The position numbers and the translations under genes were made by a program. Positions 1 through 6,840 of a stretch of DNA of 12,112 nt are shown piece after piece. Below the pieces are notes generated by a model. It saw only the letters and a list, made by a program, of their open reading frames with translations. It ran no database searches and was not told where the DNA came from. The DNA is from Clostridia bacterium (GTDB lineage: Bacteria > Bacillota_A > Clostridia > Christensenellales > Aristaeellaceae), in NCBI GenBank assembly GCA_017398245.1, contig JAFQGN010000100.1, positions 1 through 12,112 of the forward strand. The letters are read 5' to 3'. Every line of letters starts with the position of its first letter. The stretch's first letter is position 1.

Positions 1-463
1 CGCGATCTCCAAGCGCCACCTGCGCTTTATGGGAAAGGCCGAGCTTTTCAGCACCAATATCAAGTGGTTCAGCACCTTCCTGTACAAGCTCGGCGCGTTC
101 CCCGTATCGCGCGGCGAGGCCGACCTCAGCTCCATCCGCACCAGTCTTTCCATCCTGAAGGACGGCCACTGCCTGCTCATCTTCGGGCAGGGCACGCGCC
201 GCAAAAAGACCGATACGCAGGAGCCGCCCATGCACACCGGCGTGGCCATGCTGGCCGTGCGCTCCAAAGTGCCGGTCGTTCCGGTATACATCAAGCCCCC
301 GTACCGCATTTTCCGCCGCATGCGCGTGTACATCGGAAAGCCGCTGGATTTTTCCGATATCCGCCGCGCGGACAGCGCAACGCTGCAGAACGTGACCGAC
401 CAGATCTCCGGCGCGATCTTTTCCATGGATAAGCCCGCTCTGAACGCGCCGGAGACCAAATAA
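1..463 (+). CDS. plsC: 1-acyl-glycerol-3-phosphate acyltransferase-like protein (PlsC/LPLAT family), 5' truncated by window edge
   Basis: The reading frame is open from base 2 to a TAA at 461-463, so about 153 C-terminal residues are visible and the start lies upstream. The family transfers an acyl chain to lysophosphatidic acid at the inner face of the membrane, in phospholipid synthesis. Visible family blocks are the acyl-acceptor segment around GAFPVSRG, the block III segment LLIFGQGTRR, and the block IV segment VPVVPVYI. The catalytic HX4D motif should lie upstream and is not in the window. Block III normally reads FPEGTR; here the Pro is Gly and the Glu is Gln, so substrate preference or activity may differ. 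The next gene starts 41 bp downstream on the same strand. The family assignment is firm. The exact substrate is inferred, and a related lysophospholipid acyltransferase is possible. Confidence 0.85.
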   Translation, partial: AISKRHLRFMGKAELFSTNIKWFSTFLYKLGAFPVSRGEADLSSIRTSLSILKDGHCLLIFGQGTRRKKTDTQEPPMHTGVAMLAVRSKVPVVPVYIKPPYRIFRRMRVYIGKPLDFSDIRRADSATLQNVTDQISGAIFSMDKPALNAPETK

Positions 464-490
464 GTGCAGTCTATTTTTATATATAGAAAC

Positions 491-495
491 GGAGG
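491..495 (+). promoter_or_regulatory. Ribosome binding site that decides the start of the isomerase-like gene
   Basis: GGAGG sits flush against the ATG at 496 with no spacer and 9 nt before the ATG at 505. A zero spacer is not usable for initiation, so the downstream ATG is preferred. Confidence 0.7.
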
Positions 496-504
496 ATGGT
501 ACCC

Positions 505-1356
505 ATGAAATTCGCAATCAGCTCCTACAGCTTCACCCAGGCTATGCGCGACGGCCGCATGACCATGCTCGACGTGATCCCGAAGGCCAAGGAAATGGGC
601 TTTGACGGCGTTGAGATCGTTCCGCTGACCGGCACGATCGAAGAAAAGCGCGAACTGGCCCCCAAGCTCGCCGCGCAGGCTAAGGAATACGGCATCGAGA
701 TCGCCGCGTATCTCATCGGCAACGATTTCCTGAAGAACGGCGTGGACGCCGAAGTGGAACGCCTCAAGCAGGAAGTGGAGATCGCCGCGATGCTGGGCGC
801 GACCAAGATGCGCCATGACGCCACCGCCGGCAAGGACGCCGAAGGCAACGAAGTTCCCTGGGACGAGGCTCTGCCCCTGCTGGCCGACGGCTATCGCCGC
901 GTGACCGAGTACGCCGCGGGCCTTGGCGTGCATACCATGATCGAAAACCACGGCTATTATGCCCAGAATTCCTGGCGCGTGAAGGAACTGATCGATACCG
1001 TCAACCACAAGAATTTCGGCTGGCTGTGCGATATCGGCAATTTCCTGTGCGCGGATGAAAACCCGGCCGACGCCGTGAAGGTGGCCGCGCCCTACGCCAT
1101 CCACGCCCATGCGAAGGATTTCCACCTGCGCTCTGCCAAGAGGCCCGCGCCCAACGCCGGCTGGTTCCCGTCCAAGAAGGGCACTCTGCTGCGCGGCGCC
1201 ATCGTCGGCCACGGCGAGGTACCGGTCGATGTCTGCCTGAAGACCCTTGTGGCCGCCGGCTACGACAACTGGCTCTCTCTGGAGTTCGAAGGCATGGAAG
1301 ACTGCTTCATGGCTATCGCCGAAGGCTTCACCAACATCAAGAACATCCTCGGCTAA
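505..1356 (+). CDS. Sugar phosphate isomerase/epimerase-like TIM-barrel protein (AP endonuclease 2-like fold)
   Basis: This 283-residue protein begins MKFAISSYSF and matches the xylose-isomerase-like TIM-barrel family (COG1082 type). These are cytosolic, divalent-metal enzymes that isomerise or epimerise sugars, sugar phosphates or inositol derivatives. Candidate metal and catalytic residues are Glu147 in IENHG, Asp176 in CDIGN, His200/His202 in HAHAKDF and Glu260 in LEFEG. The length is normal for the family. An in-frame ATG at 496 also exists, but it directly abuts the GGAGG at 491-495. The ATG at 505 lies 9 nt from that site and gives the usual short N-terminus, so I prefer it. The true substrate cannot be read from sequence, and no sugar transporter or kinase is adjacent to narrow it. 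It follows plsC by 41 bp and may be cotranscribed or have its own weak promoter. Confidence 0.88.
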   Translation: MKFAISSYSFTQAMRDGRMTMLDVIPKAKEMGFDGVEIVPLTGTIEEKRELAPKLAAQAKEYGIEIAAYLIGNDFLKNGVDAEVERLKQEVEIAAMLGATKMRHDATAGKDAEGNEVPWDEALPLLADGYRRVTEYAAGLGVHTMIENHGYYAQNSWRVKELIDTVNHKNFGWLCDIGNFLCADENPADAVKVAAPYAIHAHAKDFHLRSAKRPAPNAGWFPSKKGTLLRGAIVGHGEVPVDVCLKTLVAAGYDNWLSLEFEGMEDCFMAIAEGFTNIKNILG

Positions 1357-1378
1357 GGCACGGGGTACATAGAATTTT

Positions 1379-1450
1379 TTCGGGGGAGACCTTTTTCTTC
1401 AGGAAAAGAAAAAGGTCTCCCCCGAACCCCCTCTAAAAAAGAAACCGGTA
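1379..1450 (+). repeat. SPE-2 repeat, copy 1: 21-bp perfect hairpin plus C-rich tail
   Basis: Arms 1379-1399 and 1406-1426 are perfectly complementary over 21 bp around a 6-nt loop (1400-1405). They are followed by a C-rich tail and an A-rich run ending near GAAACC. No T-tract follows the stem on either strand, so it is not a standard intrinsic terminator. It starts 23 nt after the stop of the isomerase-like gene. An inverted, diverged copy of the hairpin and tail occurs at 1729-1803, and a right-half-only relative occurs at 1517-1560. Confidence 0.8.
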
Positions 1451-1482
1451 TTAGGGATAGCTGTTTATATCGGCAGGATCGG

Positions 1483-1512
1483 CGGCAGCAAATGTCACCG
1501 GCCACAGGCCGG
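1483..1512 (+). repeat. BHR repeat, solitary copy: CGGCAGCAAATG box plus hairpin
   Basis: The box CGGCAGCAAATGTCA (1483-1497) is followed directly by a perfect 6-bp stem, CCGGCC at 1498-1503 and GGCCGG at 1507-1512, around an ACA triloop. The same box with other stem sequences occurs five times at 7192-7416. Confidence 0.75.
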
Positions 1513-1516
1513 CTTT

Positions 1517-1560
1517 AGGAAAAGAAAGGCCCCTCCCGCGCCCTCCCAAAAGAAACCTGT
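1517..1560 (+). repeat. SPE-2-related half copy (right arm and tail only)
   Basis: The segment aligns with the right half of SPE-2 copy 1 (1401-1450). It shares the AGGAAAAGAAA start, a C-rich middle and an AAAAGAAACC end. The matching left arm is missing, so it looks like a decayed or truncated copy. Confidence 0.5.
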
Positions 1561-1597
1561 TGGGGTGGGAATACTGGCCCCCTGTGCAATATAGAAA

Positions 1598-1634
1598 CCC
1601 TTCGGAAGGAAAGCAATGCATCCTGCCGAGGGGG
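1598..1634. repeat. Imperfect hairpin, relative of the hairpin at 1660-1702
   Basis: CCCTTCGGAAGGA pairs imperfectly with TCCTGCCGAGGGG around an A-rich loop. Its layout and sequence parallel the hairpin 60 bp downstream, so the two look like diverged duplicates. No T-run follows on either strand. Confidence 0.5.
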
Positions 1635-1654
1635 TATTAAGTCAGCTTAAGTGA

Positions 1655-1702
1655 GCAAAAAGCCCTTCGAAAGGACGCAGTGAACATCCTTTCAAGGGGC
1701 TT
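1655..1702 (-). terminator. Intrinsic terminator for the 5245-1808 operon (minus strand)
   Basis: Arms 1660-1675 and 1687-1702 pair over 16 positions with one G-T wobble and one mismatch around an 11-nt loop. On the minus strand the stem runs into five consecutive Ts, the usual intrinsic-terminator form. It lies about 105 nt beyond the PAP2 stop. The other strand has only a CTTCTT tail, so any termination there would be weaker. Confidence 0.6.
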
Positions 1703-1728
1703 CTTGCATTCGATAGTATATTTTCACC

Positions 1729-1803
1729 AACAGACTTCTTTTCGGAGGGGGTTCGGGGGGACCCTTTTCTTCTTCTGAAGAAAAGGGTCCCCCGAAGTTT
1801 CCT
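1729..1803 (-). repeat. SPE-2 repeat, copy 2 (inverted): ~20-bp hairpin with one bulged G plus C-rich tail
   Basis: Arms 1752-1772 and 1777-1797 pair over about 20 bp with a single bulged G and a TTCT loop. Read on the minus strand, the hairpin is followed by a C-rich tail and an A-rich run like those of copy 1. It starts about 10 nt after the PAP2 stop and is in the same orientation as that gene. Confidence 0.75.
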
Positions 1804-1807
1804 CTCA

Positions 1808-2374
1808 TCACGCAAGCGCGCGGGCCCTGCGGCGGGCGTTGCGCCAGCGGATATATTTACGGTACAGTTTCCGGCCGATCTTCGCGCCAAGCCAGCCGCA
1901 CACCATGCCGAGCAAAATCCCGCCGAGGATATCGGTCGGATAATGCACGAACAGGTACATACGGGAAAAAGCGATAGGCGCGGCGAGCAGGAACGAAGGT
2001 ACCCACAGCCGGCTGCGCACATAGAACAGCGCGAACACCACCGCAAAGGACGAAGCCGTGTGCCCGGAAGGGAACGAATAACCGTGCGGTCGGCCGACGA
2101 TCATTTCCACCGCCTGCTCGATATCGCACGGGCGCGCGCGTTCCACCAGCGGCTTGATCACCATATTGCCCGAAATCTGCATCAGCGCAAGGGCGACAGC
2201 CGCGGCAAAACCGGCCTTTCTGGTCTTTCGAAAGCACATGAGCAGAAGGCTCAGCGCGATCCAGAACACGCCGCCGTTGCCAAGCGCCGAGATGAATTTG
2301 AGCACGCCGTCCATAAGATCGGTGCGCATATGTTCCTGCATCCACAAAAGAATGCTCAGTTCCGCCTGTGTCAT
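1808..2374 (-). CDS. PAP2-family membrane phosphatase (phosphatidic acid/undecaprenyl-pyrophosphate phosphatase-like)
   Basis: This 188-residue multi-pass membrane protein carries all three PAP2 signature blocks: K74-x6-RP ending at residue 82, PSGH at 102-105, and SR(137-138)-x5-H144YPTD. His105, Arg138 and His144 are the expected catalytic residues, forming the phospho-His intermediate in this family. Such enzymes remove phosphate from lipid phosphates or undecaprenyl pyrophosphate at the outer face of the membrane. About four or five hydrophobic segments fit the fold, and the C-terminus is strongly basic (RWRNARRRARALA). The start at 2374 is preceded by an AAGGAAA ribosome site. The frame stays open further upstream, but that would overlap thiI by over 100 nt. 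It begins 17 nt after the thiI stop and is the last gene of the operon. The specific lipid substrate is not determinable from sequence. Confidence 0.9.
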   Translation of the reverse strand: MTQAELSILLWMQEHMRTDLMDGVLKFISALGNGGVFWIALSLLLMCFRKTRKAGFAAAVALALMQISGNMVIKPLVERARPCDIEQAVEMIVGRPHGYSFPSGHTASSFAVVFALFYVRSRLWVPSFLLAAPIAFSRMYLFVHYPTDILGGILLGMVCGWLGAKIGRKLYRKYIRWRNARRRARALA

Positions 2375-2391
2375 TCGTGTACTTTCCTTTG

Positions 2392-3546
2392 TCAGCAGTT
2401 GATAATGCGCGTTTCGGCGATCGCTTCTTCGATCAGCGCGTCCATATCCAGCTTTTCCTCGGCCCGCTCGCAATACTTGGGCTTGGGCTTGGTGTTGGGA
2501 TGGCGCGGAGTGAACACAGTGCAGCAATCTTCATAAGGCAGAATGGAGGTTTCGTAGGTGTCGATCTTTTCCGCCTCGCGGATGATATCGAGCTTGTCCA
2601 GGCCGATCAGCGGGCGGAAAATGGGCATGCCGACCACCATATCGGTGCAGACGATCGCGTCCATAGTCTGCGAGGCGACCTGCGCAAGGTTTTCGCCCGT
2701 GATCAGCGCCTGGCCCTTGAAGTTCGTTTCGGCGATGCGCTCGGCAATGCGCATCATGAAGCGGCGCATGAGCACCGTGCCCAGCTCGTCCGGGCATTTT
2801 TCGTGGATTTCCAGCTGGATCTTGGTGAACGGAACGACCGCAACCTGCATGCCGCCCTGGAACTCGCCAAGCTTTTTGGCAAGGGAGAGCACCTTTTCCT
2901 TGGCCCGTTCGCCGGTATAGGGCGGGCTTTCAAAATGCACGGAGGAGATCTTCACGCCGCGGCGCATGATGGAATAGCCGGCCACGGGGCTGTCGATGCC
3001 GCCGGAAAGCAGCAAAGTAGCCTTTCCGCCGGTGCCGATGGGCATACCGCCCGCGCCCATGATCTCCTCGCAGCAGATATACGCCATATCGCGCACTTCC
3101 ACATGCAGCTTGATCTCGGGCTCGTGCACGTCCACCGTCAGGTCCGGGTTGCTTTCCAGGACCCTGTGGCCCATTTCGGCGCCGATCTGGTTGGACTGCA
3201 TGGGGAATTTTTTATCGCTGCGGCGGCCGATGACCTTGAACGTACCGCTCTTGTCGGCCATCATTTTGATGCAGGCCTCGCCCATCTGATCGATATCCTT
3301 CTCGGTCTCGATGGCGGGGCTGACGGAATACACGCCGAAGACCTTTTTCACCTTTTCGGCTGCTTCCATCACATCGTCGATCTCGGCCACATAAATGCGG
3401 CTGTCCGCAAGCCAGACCTTCGCGCCCAGATCTTTCACGCTGTGGCGCACGTTTTCGGTCAGCATGCGCAGGAAATAGGGCCTGTTCGCGCCCTTAAGAT
3501 GCACTTCGCCGAAGCGCACCAGCAAAACCTCTCGCACGGGGGTCAT
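2392..3546 (-). CDS. thiI: tRNA 4-thiouridine synthetase / sulfurtransferase ThiI
   Basis: This 384-residue cytosolic enzyme adenylates U8 of tRNA and replaces its oxygen with sulfur from a partner desulfurase; in many bacteria it also serves thiazole synthesis. It has an N-terminal ferredoxin-like segment (about 1-60), a THUMP domain (about 60-165) and a PP-loop ATPase with SGGIDS at 181-186. The conserved GENLAQVASQT lies at 284-294, and the Cys pair in PYEDCC is at 341-342. There is no C-terminal rhodanese domain, as in Bacillus-type ThiI, so persulfide must come straight from the desulfurase. The ATG overlaps the desulfurase stop (ATGA), which implies translational coupling. The AGGAG abuts this ATG, so the in-frame GTG at 3537, 9 nt from it, is an alternative start that would shorten the protein by three residues. 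Confidence 0.95.
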   Translation of the reverse strand: MTPVREVLLVRFGEVHLKGANRPYFLRMLTENVRHSVKDLGAKVWLADSRIYVAEIDDVMEAAEKVKKVFGVYSVSPAIETEKDIDQMGEACIKMMADKSGTFKVIGRRSDKKFPMQSNQIGAEMGHRVLESNPDLTVDVHEPEIKLHVEVRDMAYICCEEIMGAGGMPIGTGGKATLLLSGGIDSPVAGYSIMRRGVKISSVHFESPPYTGERAKEKVLSLAKKLGEFQGGMQVAVVPFTKIQLEIHEKCPDELGTVLMRRFMMRIAERIAETNFKGQALITGENLAQVASQTMDAIVCTDMVVGMPIFRPLIGLDKLDIIREAEKIDTYETSILPYEDCCTVFTPRHPNTKPKPKYCERAEEKLDMDALIEEAIAETRIINC

Positions 3547-4688
3547 CTCCTCTGATATTGTTTGAGCAGCGCGTAGCTTTCGCCGATACACGCCGCGGCA
3601 TATTCGATCTCTTCATCGGTGGTATAGGGGGAAAAGCTGAAGCGCAGCGCGCCTTCGGCCCGGTCGGCCGAAAGGCCCATGGCCGTGAGCACGGCGCTGA
3701 CATGCCTCTTTTTGCTGGAACAGGCGCTGCCCGTGGAGCAGTACACCTGTTTGGCCTCCAGCGCGTGCAGCATTACCTCGCCGCGCACGTTCGGAAAGCT
3801 CAGGTTGATGATATGCGGCGCACTGTTCTCCGGCTGCGGGCCGTTGACCAGAGCTTCCGGCACAGCCTGCCGAACGAGCGCAAGGAAGCGCAGCTTTTTT
3901 AGCATAAGCTCTTCGCGCAGGCCGTGCATCGCCTTCATTTCCTGCACAGCTTTATACAGCCCTGCGATGCCCGGCGTGTTTTCCGTGCCGGAGCGCAGGC
4001 CCTTTTCCTGCCCGCCGCCCACCTGTCTGGGCGCAAGGCGCACGCCCTTTTTGACATAGAGCGCGCCCGTACCCTTGGGGCCGTGGATCTTATGGCCGGA
4101 AAGGGTGTACAGATCGACGATGCGGGCGTCGAACGGCACGCGCAGAAAGCCCTGCACGCCGTCCACATGGAACAGGCATTTCGGGTTGGCCTTTTTCGCC
4201 ATATCGGCCATTTTTTTGATATTGGCCATGGTGCCGGTCTCGTTGTTCACCTGCATGATGCTCACGAGCACGGGCTTTTCGGCCAGCGCCTCGCGGTAGG
4301 CGTCCATATCGGGCGTACCATCGGCAAGTACGGGCAGCACGGTGACCTTATGCCCCATTTTTTCCGCCTCTTCAAAGGCGGAAAGCACGCTGGGGTGCTC
4401 GGTGGCGTTAACGATAAAATGCCCCGGCCCGCGCTGCATCTTGGCGACGCCGAGGATGGCAAGGTTATTGGCCTCGGTTCCGCCGGATGTGAAGGTGATC
4501 TCATCGGGCGATACCTTCAGCGAACGCGCGATCTCCGCCCGGCAGGCGGCCATATTCTTTTCGCTTTCGACAGCAGGCGCATACTGCGAGGAAGGATTAT
4601 AGAAGCCATCGCGCATGCACTGCGCCATGGCTTCTATCACATTTTCGCTCGGGCGGGTCGTCGCGCTGTTGTCCAGATACGCCGACAT
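3543..4688 (-). CDS. nifS: Cysteine desulfurase (NifS/IscS class V aminotransferase), likely ThiI partner
   Basis: This 381-residue PLP enzyme strips sulfur from cysteine to form an enzyme persulfide. Seen directly are GGTEAN (69-74), His98 in ATEHPS, HVDGVQ (174-179), the PLP lysine Lys200 in SGHKIHGPKG, RSGTEN (232-237) and the catalytic Cys323 in STGSACSS. The longer loop after that Cys is typical of group I (NifS/IscS) enzymes. It lies directly before thiI, the arrangement known from Bacillus NifZ-ThiI, so a role in tRNA 4-thiouridine synthesis is inferred. No IscU-type scaffold gene is present, which argues against a general Fe-S role. The ATG at 4688 shares its A with the upstream TAA (TAATG coupling) and follows a GGAG. 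An in-frame ATG at 4700 would add four residues but lacks a ribosome site. Confidence 0.95.
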   Translation of the reverse strand: MSAYLDNSATTRPSENVIEAMAQCMRDGFYNPSSQYAPAVESEKNMAACRAEIARSLKVSPDEITFTSGGTEANNLAILGVAKMQRGPGHFIVNATEHPSVLSAFEEAEKMGHKVTVLPVLADGTPDMDAYREALAEKPVLVSIMQVNNETGTMANIKKMADMAKKANPKCLFHVDGVQGFLRVPFDARIVDLYTLSGHKIHGPKGTGALYVKKGVRLAPRQVGGGQEKGLRSGTENTPGIAGLYKAVQEMKAMHGLREELMLKKLRFLALVRQAVPEALVNGPQPENSAPHIINLSFPNVRGEVMLHALEAKQVYCSTGSACSSKKRHVSAVLTAMGLSADRAEGALRFSFSPYTTDEEIEYAAACIGESYALLKQYQRR

Positions 4689-5245
4689 TACTCCTGCCAT
4701 ACGCCAAAGCCCAGATAATTCTGGCTGCGGATGACGCGGATCATCTCATCGGAAAGCTCCACGACCATTAGGTGTTTTACATTGTTCTTCACAAAATAGA
4801 AGTAGACGAGCTGGCCGTCGCGGTTGAGGAACCAGTTGTGCTTTTTGATGCCGGGGGTGTTCAGCCACTTCTGGAAGTTGCTGTTGCCCTCCACCTTGCC
4901 GCAGGCTTCCACGTTCTTCATCGGCAGGCAGGTAAGATAGGAACGGCGGGCGTTGCCCAGCACCTTGCTCACGTCCAGATCGCCGTTGGTGAAGGTGTAT
5001 TCGTACTCGGTGCGGAAATTGTCCTTCGCGCGCCAGATCAGAAACACGATGCCCGCGCACACCACGCACGCCACGATGCGAACGATCAGATCGCCCATGG
5101 AAGCGCTGGCGGTCAGCGTGGTAAACAGGCCGAAGGCGACCAGACCGAAGACGATCATCACCAGCCAGCACAGCGCGTACAGAAGGCTCTGCGCGCCCTT
5201 ATTCCTCTTTACGGCAACTTCTTCCAGAAAATTATCGATCGGCAT
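4688..5245 (-). CDS. Small two-TM membrane protein of unknown function, first gene of the sulfur-relay operon
   Basis: This 185-residue protein has a short charged N-terminus, two hydrophobic segments (about 20-46 and 52-72) and a soluble C-terminal domain. The latter begins near EYEYTFTNGDLDVSKV and is rich in beta-forming residues. The pattern resembles small conserved clostridial membrane proteins that I associate from memory with the DUF6106 label; I could not verify that. A GGAGG lies 7 nt before the ATG. Its TAA overlaps the desulfurase ATG by one base, so it is translationally coupled to the sulfur genes. That shows coexpression, not shared function. I see no catalytic motif. A membrane-associated regulatory or anchoring role is possible but unsupported. 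Confidence 0.75.
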   Translation of the reverse strand: MPIDNFLEEVAVKRNKGAQSLLYALCWLVMIVFGLVAFGLFTTLTASASMGDLIVRIVACVVCAGIVFLIWRAKDNFRTEYEYTFTNGDLDVSKVLGNARRSYLTCLPMKNVEACGKVEGNSNFQKWLNTPGIKKHNWFLNRDGQLVYFYFVKNNVKHLMVVELSDEMIRVIRSQNYLGFGVWQE

Positions 5246-5298
5246 AGTTTTCCCTCCAAGGAGTTCTCGCGCAGCGCAGGCCGCGCATCATTTCTACT

Positions 5299-5304
5299 AT
5301 TATA
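5299..5304 (-). promoter_or_regulatory. Extended -10 promoter for the 5245-1808 operon
   Basis: Read on the minus strand this is TGCTATAAT, a perfect TATAAT with the TG extension. The -35 region (TTCCTT at 17 nt spacing) is poor, which fits an extended -10 promoter. It predicts a 5' leader of about 45 nt before the ATG at 5245. Confidence 0.65.
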
Positions 5305-5391
5305 GCACAGAAAAAGCCGCTAAGGAAGTGAAGTTTGTGGCGCATCTGCCCATTTCCTGTGAAATAAAAGGGAAACCTTTGCGCATGCCCT

Positions 5392-5419
5392 TTCGCAAAA
5401 CGCGCACTTGCGGTACAAT
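5392..5419 (+). promoter_or_regulatory. Promoter of the zinc-ribbon membrane protein gene
   Basis: TTCGCA (5392-5397), a 16-nt spacer and TACAAT (5414-5419) make a reasonable sigma-A-type promoter. Transcription would begin near 5426. That rules out the in-frame ATG at 5408 and supports the TTG start at 5459. Confidence 0.5.
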
Positions 5420-5442
5420 ATAGGGCAGAAACTAACCCGCAC

Positions 5443-5448
5443 AGGAGG
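5443..5448 (+). promoter_or_regulatory. Ribosome binding site selecting the TTG start at 5459
   Basis: AGGAGG lies 10 nt before TTG 5459. No ATG or GTG with a comparable site exists in the frame, and the TTG places the zinc-ribbon motif at the very N-terminus. Confidence 0.7.
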
Positions 5449-5458
5449 AACAACACCC

Positions 5459-6835
5459 TTGAAATGTCCCAAATGCGGCATGCAGAACAGCCCCAGCGCG
5501 CAGCTTTGCCGCCGCTGCAAGGAACCTCTGCCCAAGGCCGAAGAAGTAAAAACCGCCGAACAGACGCTGCCGGTGCGCCATCACGGGCCGCTGTTTTGGA
5601 TCATATGCTATCTGATCATGATCCCCGTGGCCGTACTGGGCCTGTATAAGGCCTACTTCTGGCTGGAATCATGGCAGGCGAGCCGGCCGTACACCAGCGG
5701 CAGCGTGGCCTACGCGCAGGTGGAAGAGATAAAAATGGACTACAACAAACCCGGCCACGCCGTCACCATTTTCGGCTCCGACGGCGACACCGTCTATATC
5801 GACGAGCTGGGCCAGGGCTATGTCATCCTCGGCGGTCTTGTTCGCATCGAAGTGGAGGACTCCTTCTGGTTCGACCGCGATCCCGAGACCATCGCCATGG
5901 CAAAAATTCAGCTTACCCCCACCCTCTACCGCGAAAACGGCACCATGCAGGAGCTGCCCATCATCGAATACGAGGTGGAAACGCCCTACACGCCCGTCAC
6001 GCTGACCAGCCCCTCCAGCCCGACGGAAACGGTTTACTCCAGCGTGTACCAGCTGGAGATGAACGTTGTGCCCGGCTCCACCGTGCTCATCAACGGCGAA
6101 GATATTTCCGACACAGTGGACCGCGAGGGTCTGGTCACGGCAAACGTGAATGTATATCCGCAGGGCAACAACCGCATTTCCCTCTACGCCTCCACTCCCC
6201 ACCACAAGGACACGCGCATGGACATCGTGCTCTATCGCCCGGTAATGGAAGTGGCGCTGGAGCTTTCCGCCAACACGCAGTATACCTCCACCCGCTCTCT
6301 GCTGGAGATCCGCGGCGGCATCGATCCGACCGCCCAGCTGGTCATCGATACCGATTACGAAGAAGAGAGCTATACCGTCGATCCTACGACCGGCGATTTC
6401 TCCTTCCGCGCGCATTTTGACAAGATCGGCTTCAACACCGTGCGCTTCCGCGCCGTGAAGGAAGGCTGCGAGGACAGCATCATCTCTTTCCAGGTGTACT
6501 ATCTGCCCTCTCTGGCCGAATACTCGCGCAACGCATGGATCATGGACTATGCCCAGCTGCGCCTCTTGTACGAACAATGGCTCGGCCGCGTCTTCCAGTG
6601 CGTCGGCACGGTCTACGACACCTTCTACGACGGCGACACCCAGTACGTGGTCATGAACGTGGGCAACAAGGAAGACGTCAAGCTCATCGTTCTGGAAAAC
6701 ATGTCCAACACTGCCTCGTTTGATTCGGACGTGCAGTATCGCGTCTATGCCGACGTTTCGGGCGATTACTACTACGATGCGACCGACTACCCGCTGCTCG
6801 TCGCGCGCTACATGGACGTGTACGTGCCCAGATAA
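5459..6835 (+). CDS. Zinc-ribbon, single-TM protein with large extracytoplasmic beta-rich region
   Basis: From the TTG start this is a 458-residue protein. Residues 3-20 form a compact zinc ribbon with two CxxC pairs (Cys3, 6, 17, 20), in the segment CPKCGMQNSP and LCRRC. A basic/acidic linker leads to one hydrophobic helix at about 44-67, then about 390 residues that should lie outside the membrane. That part contains two or more Ig-like beta stretches (for example near GSTVLINGEDIS, and near LLEIRGGIDPTAQLVIDTD) and a Tyr/Asp-rich C-terminus. The layout resembles zinc-ribbon/TM proteins such as TcaA-type envelope proteins, known mostly as poorly characterised cell-envelope factors; this is similarity of architecture only. 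It is divergent from the sulfur operon and followed after 5 nt by an SPE-1 element. Function is unknown. Confidence 0.85.
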   Translation: MKCPKCGMQNSPSAQLCRRCKEPLPKAEEVKTAEQTLPVRHHGPLFWIICYLIMIPVAVLGLYKAYFWLESWQASRPYTSGSVAYAQVEEIKMDYNKPGHAVTIFGSDGDTVYIDELGQGYVILGGLVRIEVEDSFWFDRDPETIAMAKIQLTPTLYRENGTMQELPIIEYEVETPYTPVTLTSPSSPTETVYSSVYQLEMNVVPGSTVLINGEDISDTVDREGLVTANVNVYPQGNNRISLYASTPHHKDTRMDIVLYRPVMEVALELSANTQYTSTRSLLEIRGGIDPTAQLVIDTDYEEESYTVDPTTGDFSFRAHFDKIGFNTVRFRAVKEGCEDSIISFQVYYLPSLAEYSRNAWIMDYAQLRLLYEQWLGRVFQCVGTVYDTFYDGDTQYVVMNVGNKEDVKLIVLENMSNTASFDSDVQYRVYADVSGDYYYDATDYPLLVARYMDVYVPR

Positions 6836-6840
6836 CGGCA

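Noticed and set aside
470..486. Possible promoter in the AT-rich gap before the isomerase-like gene
   Set aside because: A TATATA-like -10 is present but no acceptable -35 lies at the right distance, so the support is too weak.
1379..1426. Intrinsic terminator for the isomerase-like gene
   Set aside because: The stem is very strong, but a C-rich tail and not a T-run follows it, so it was called a repeat.
2368..3555. Open frame of about 395 codons antisense to thiI
   Set aside because: Its composition (many His, Ala, Gly, Asp) is typical of an antisense shadow, and thiI on the other strand has all its motifs.
5669..6577. Open frame of about 300 codons antisense to the zinc-ribbon gene
   Set aside because: Antisense shadow with no start context. 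The plus-strand protein has a coherent domain layout and promoter.
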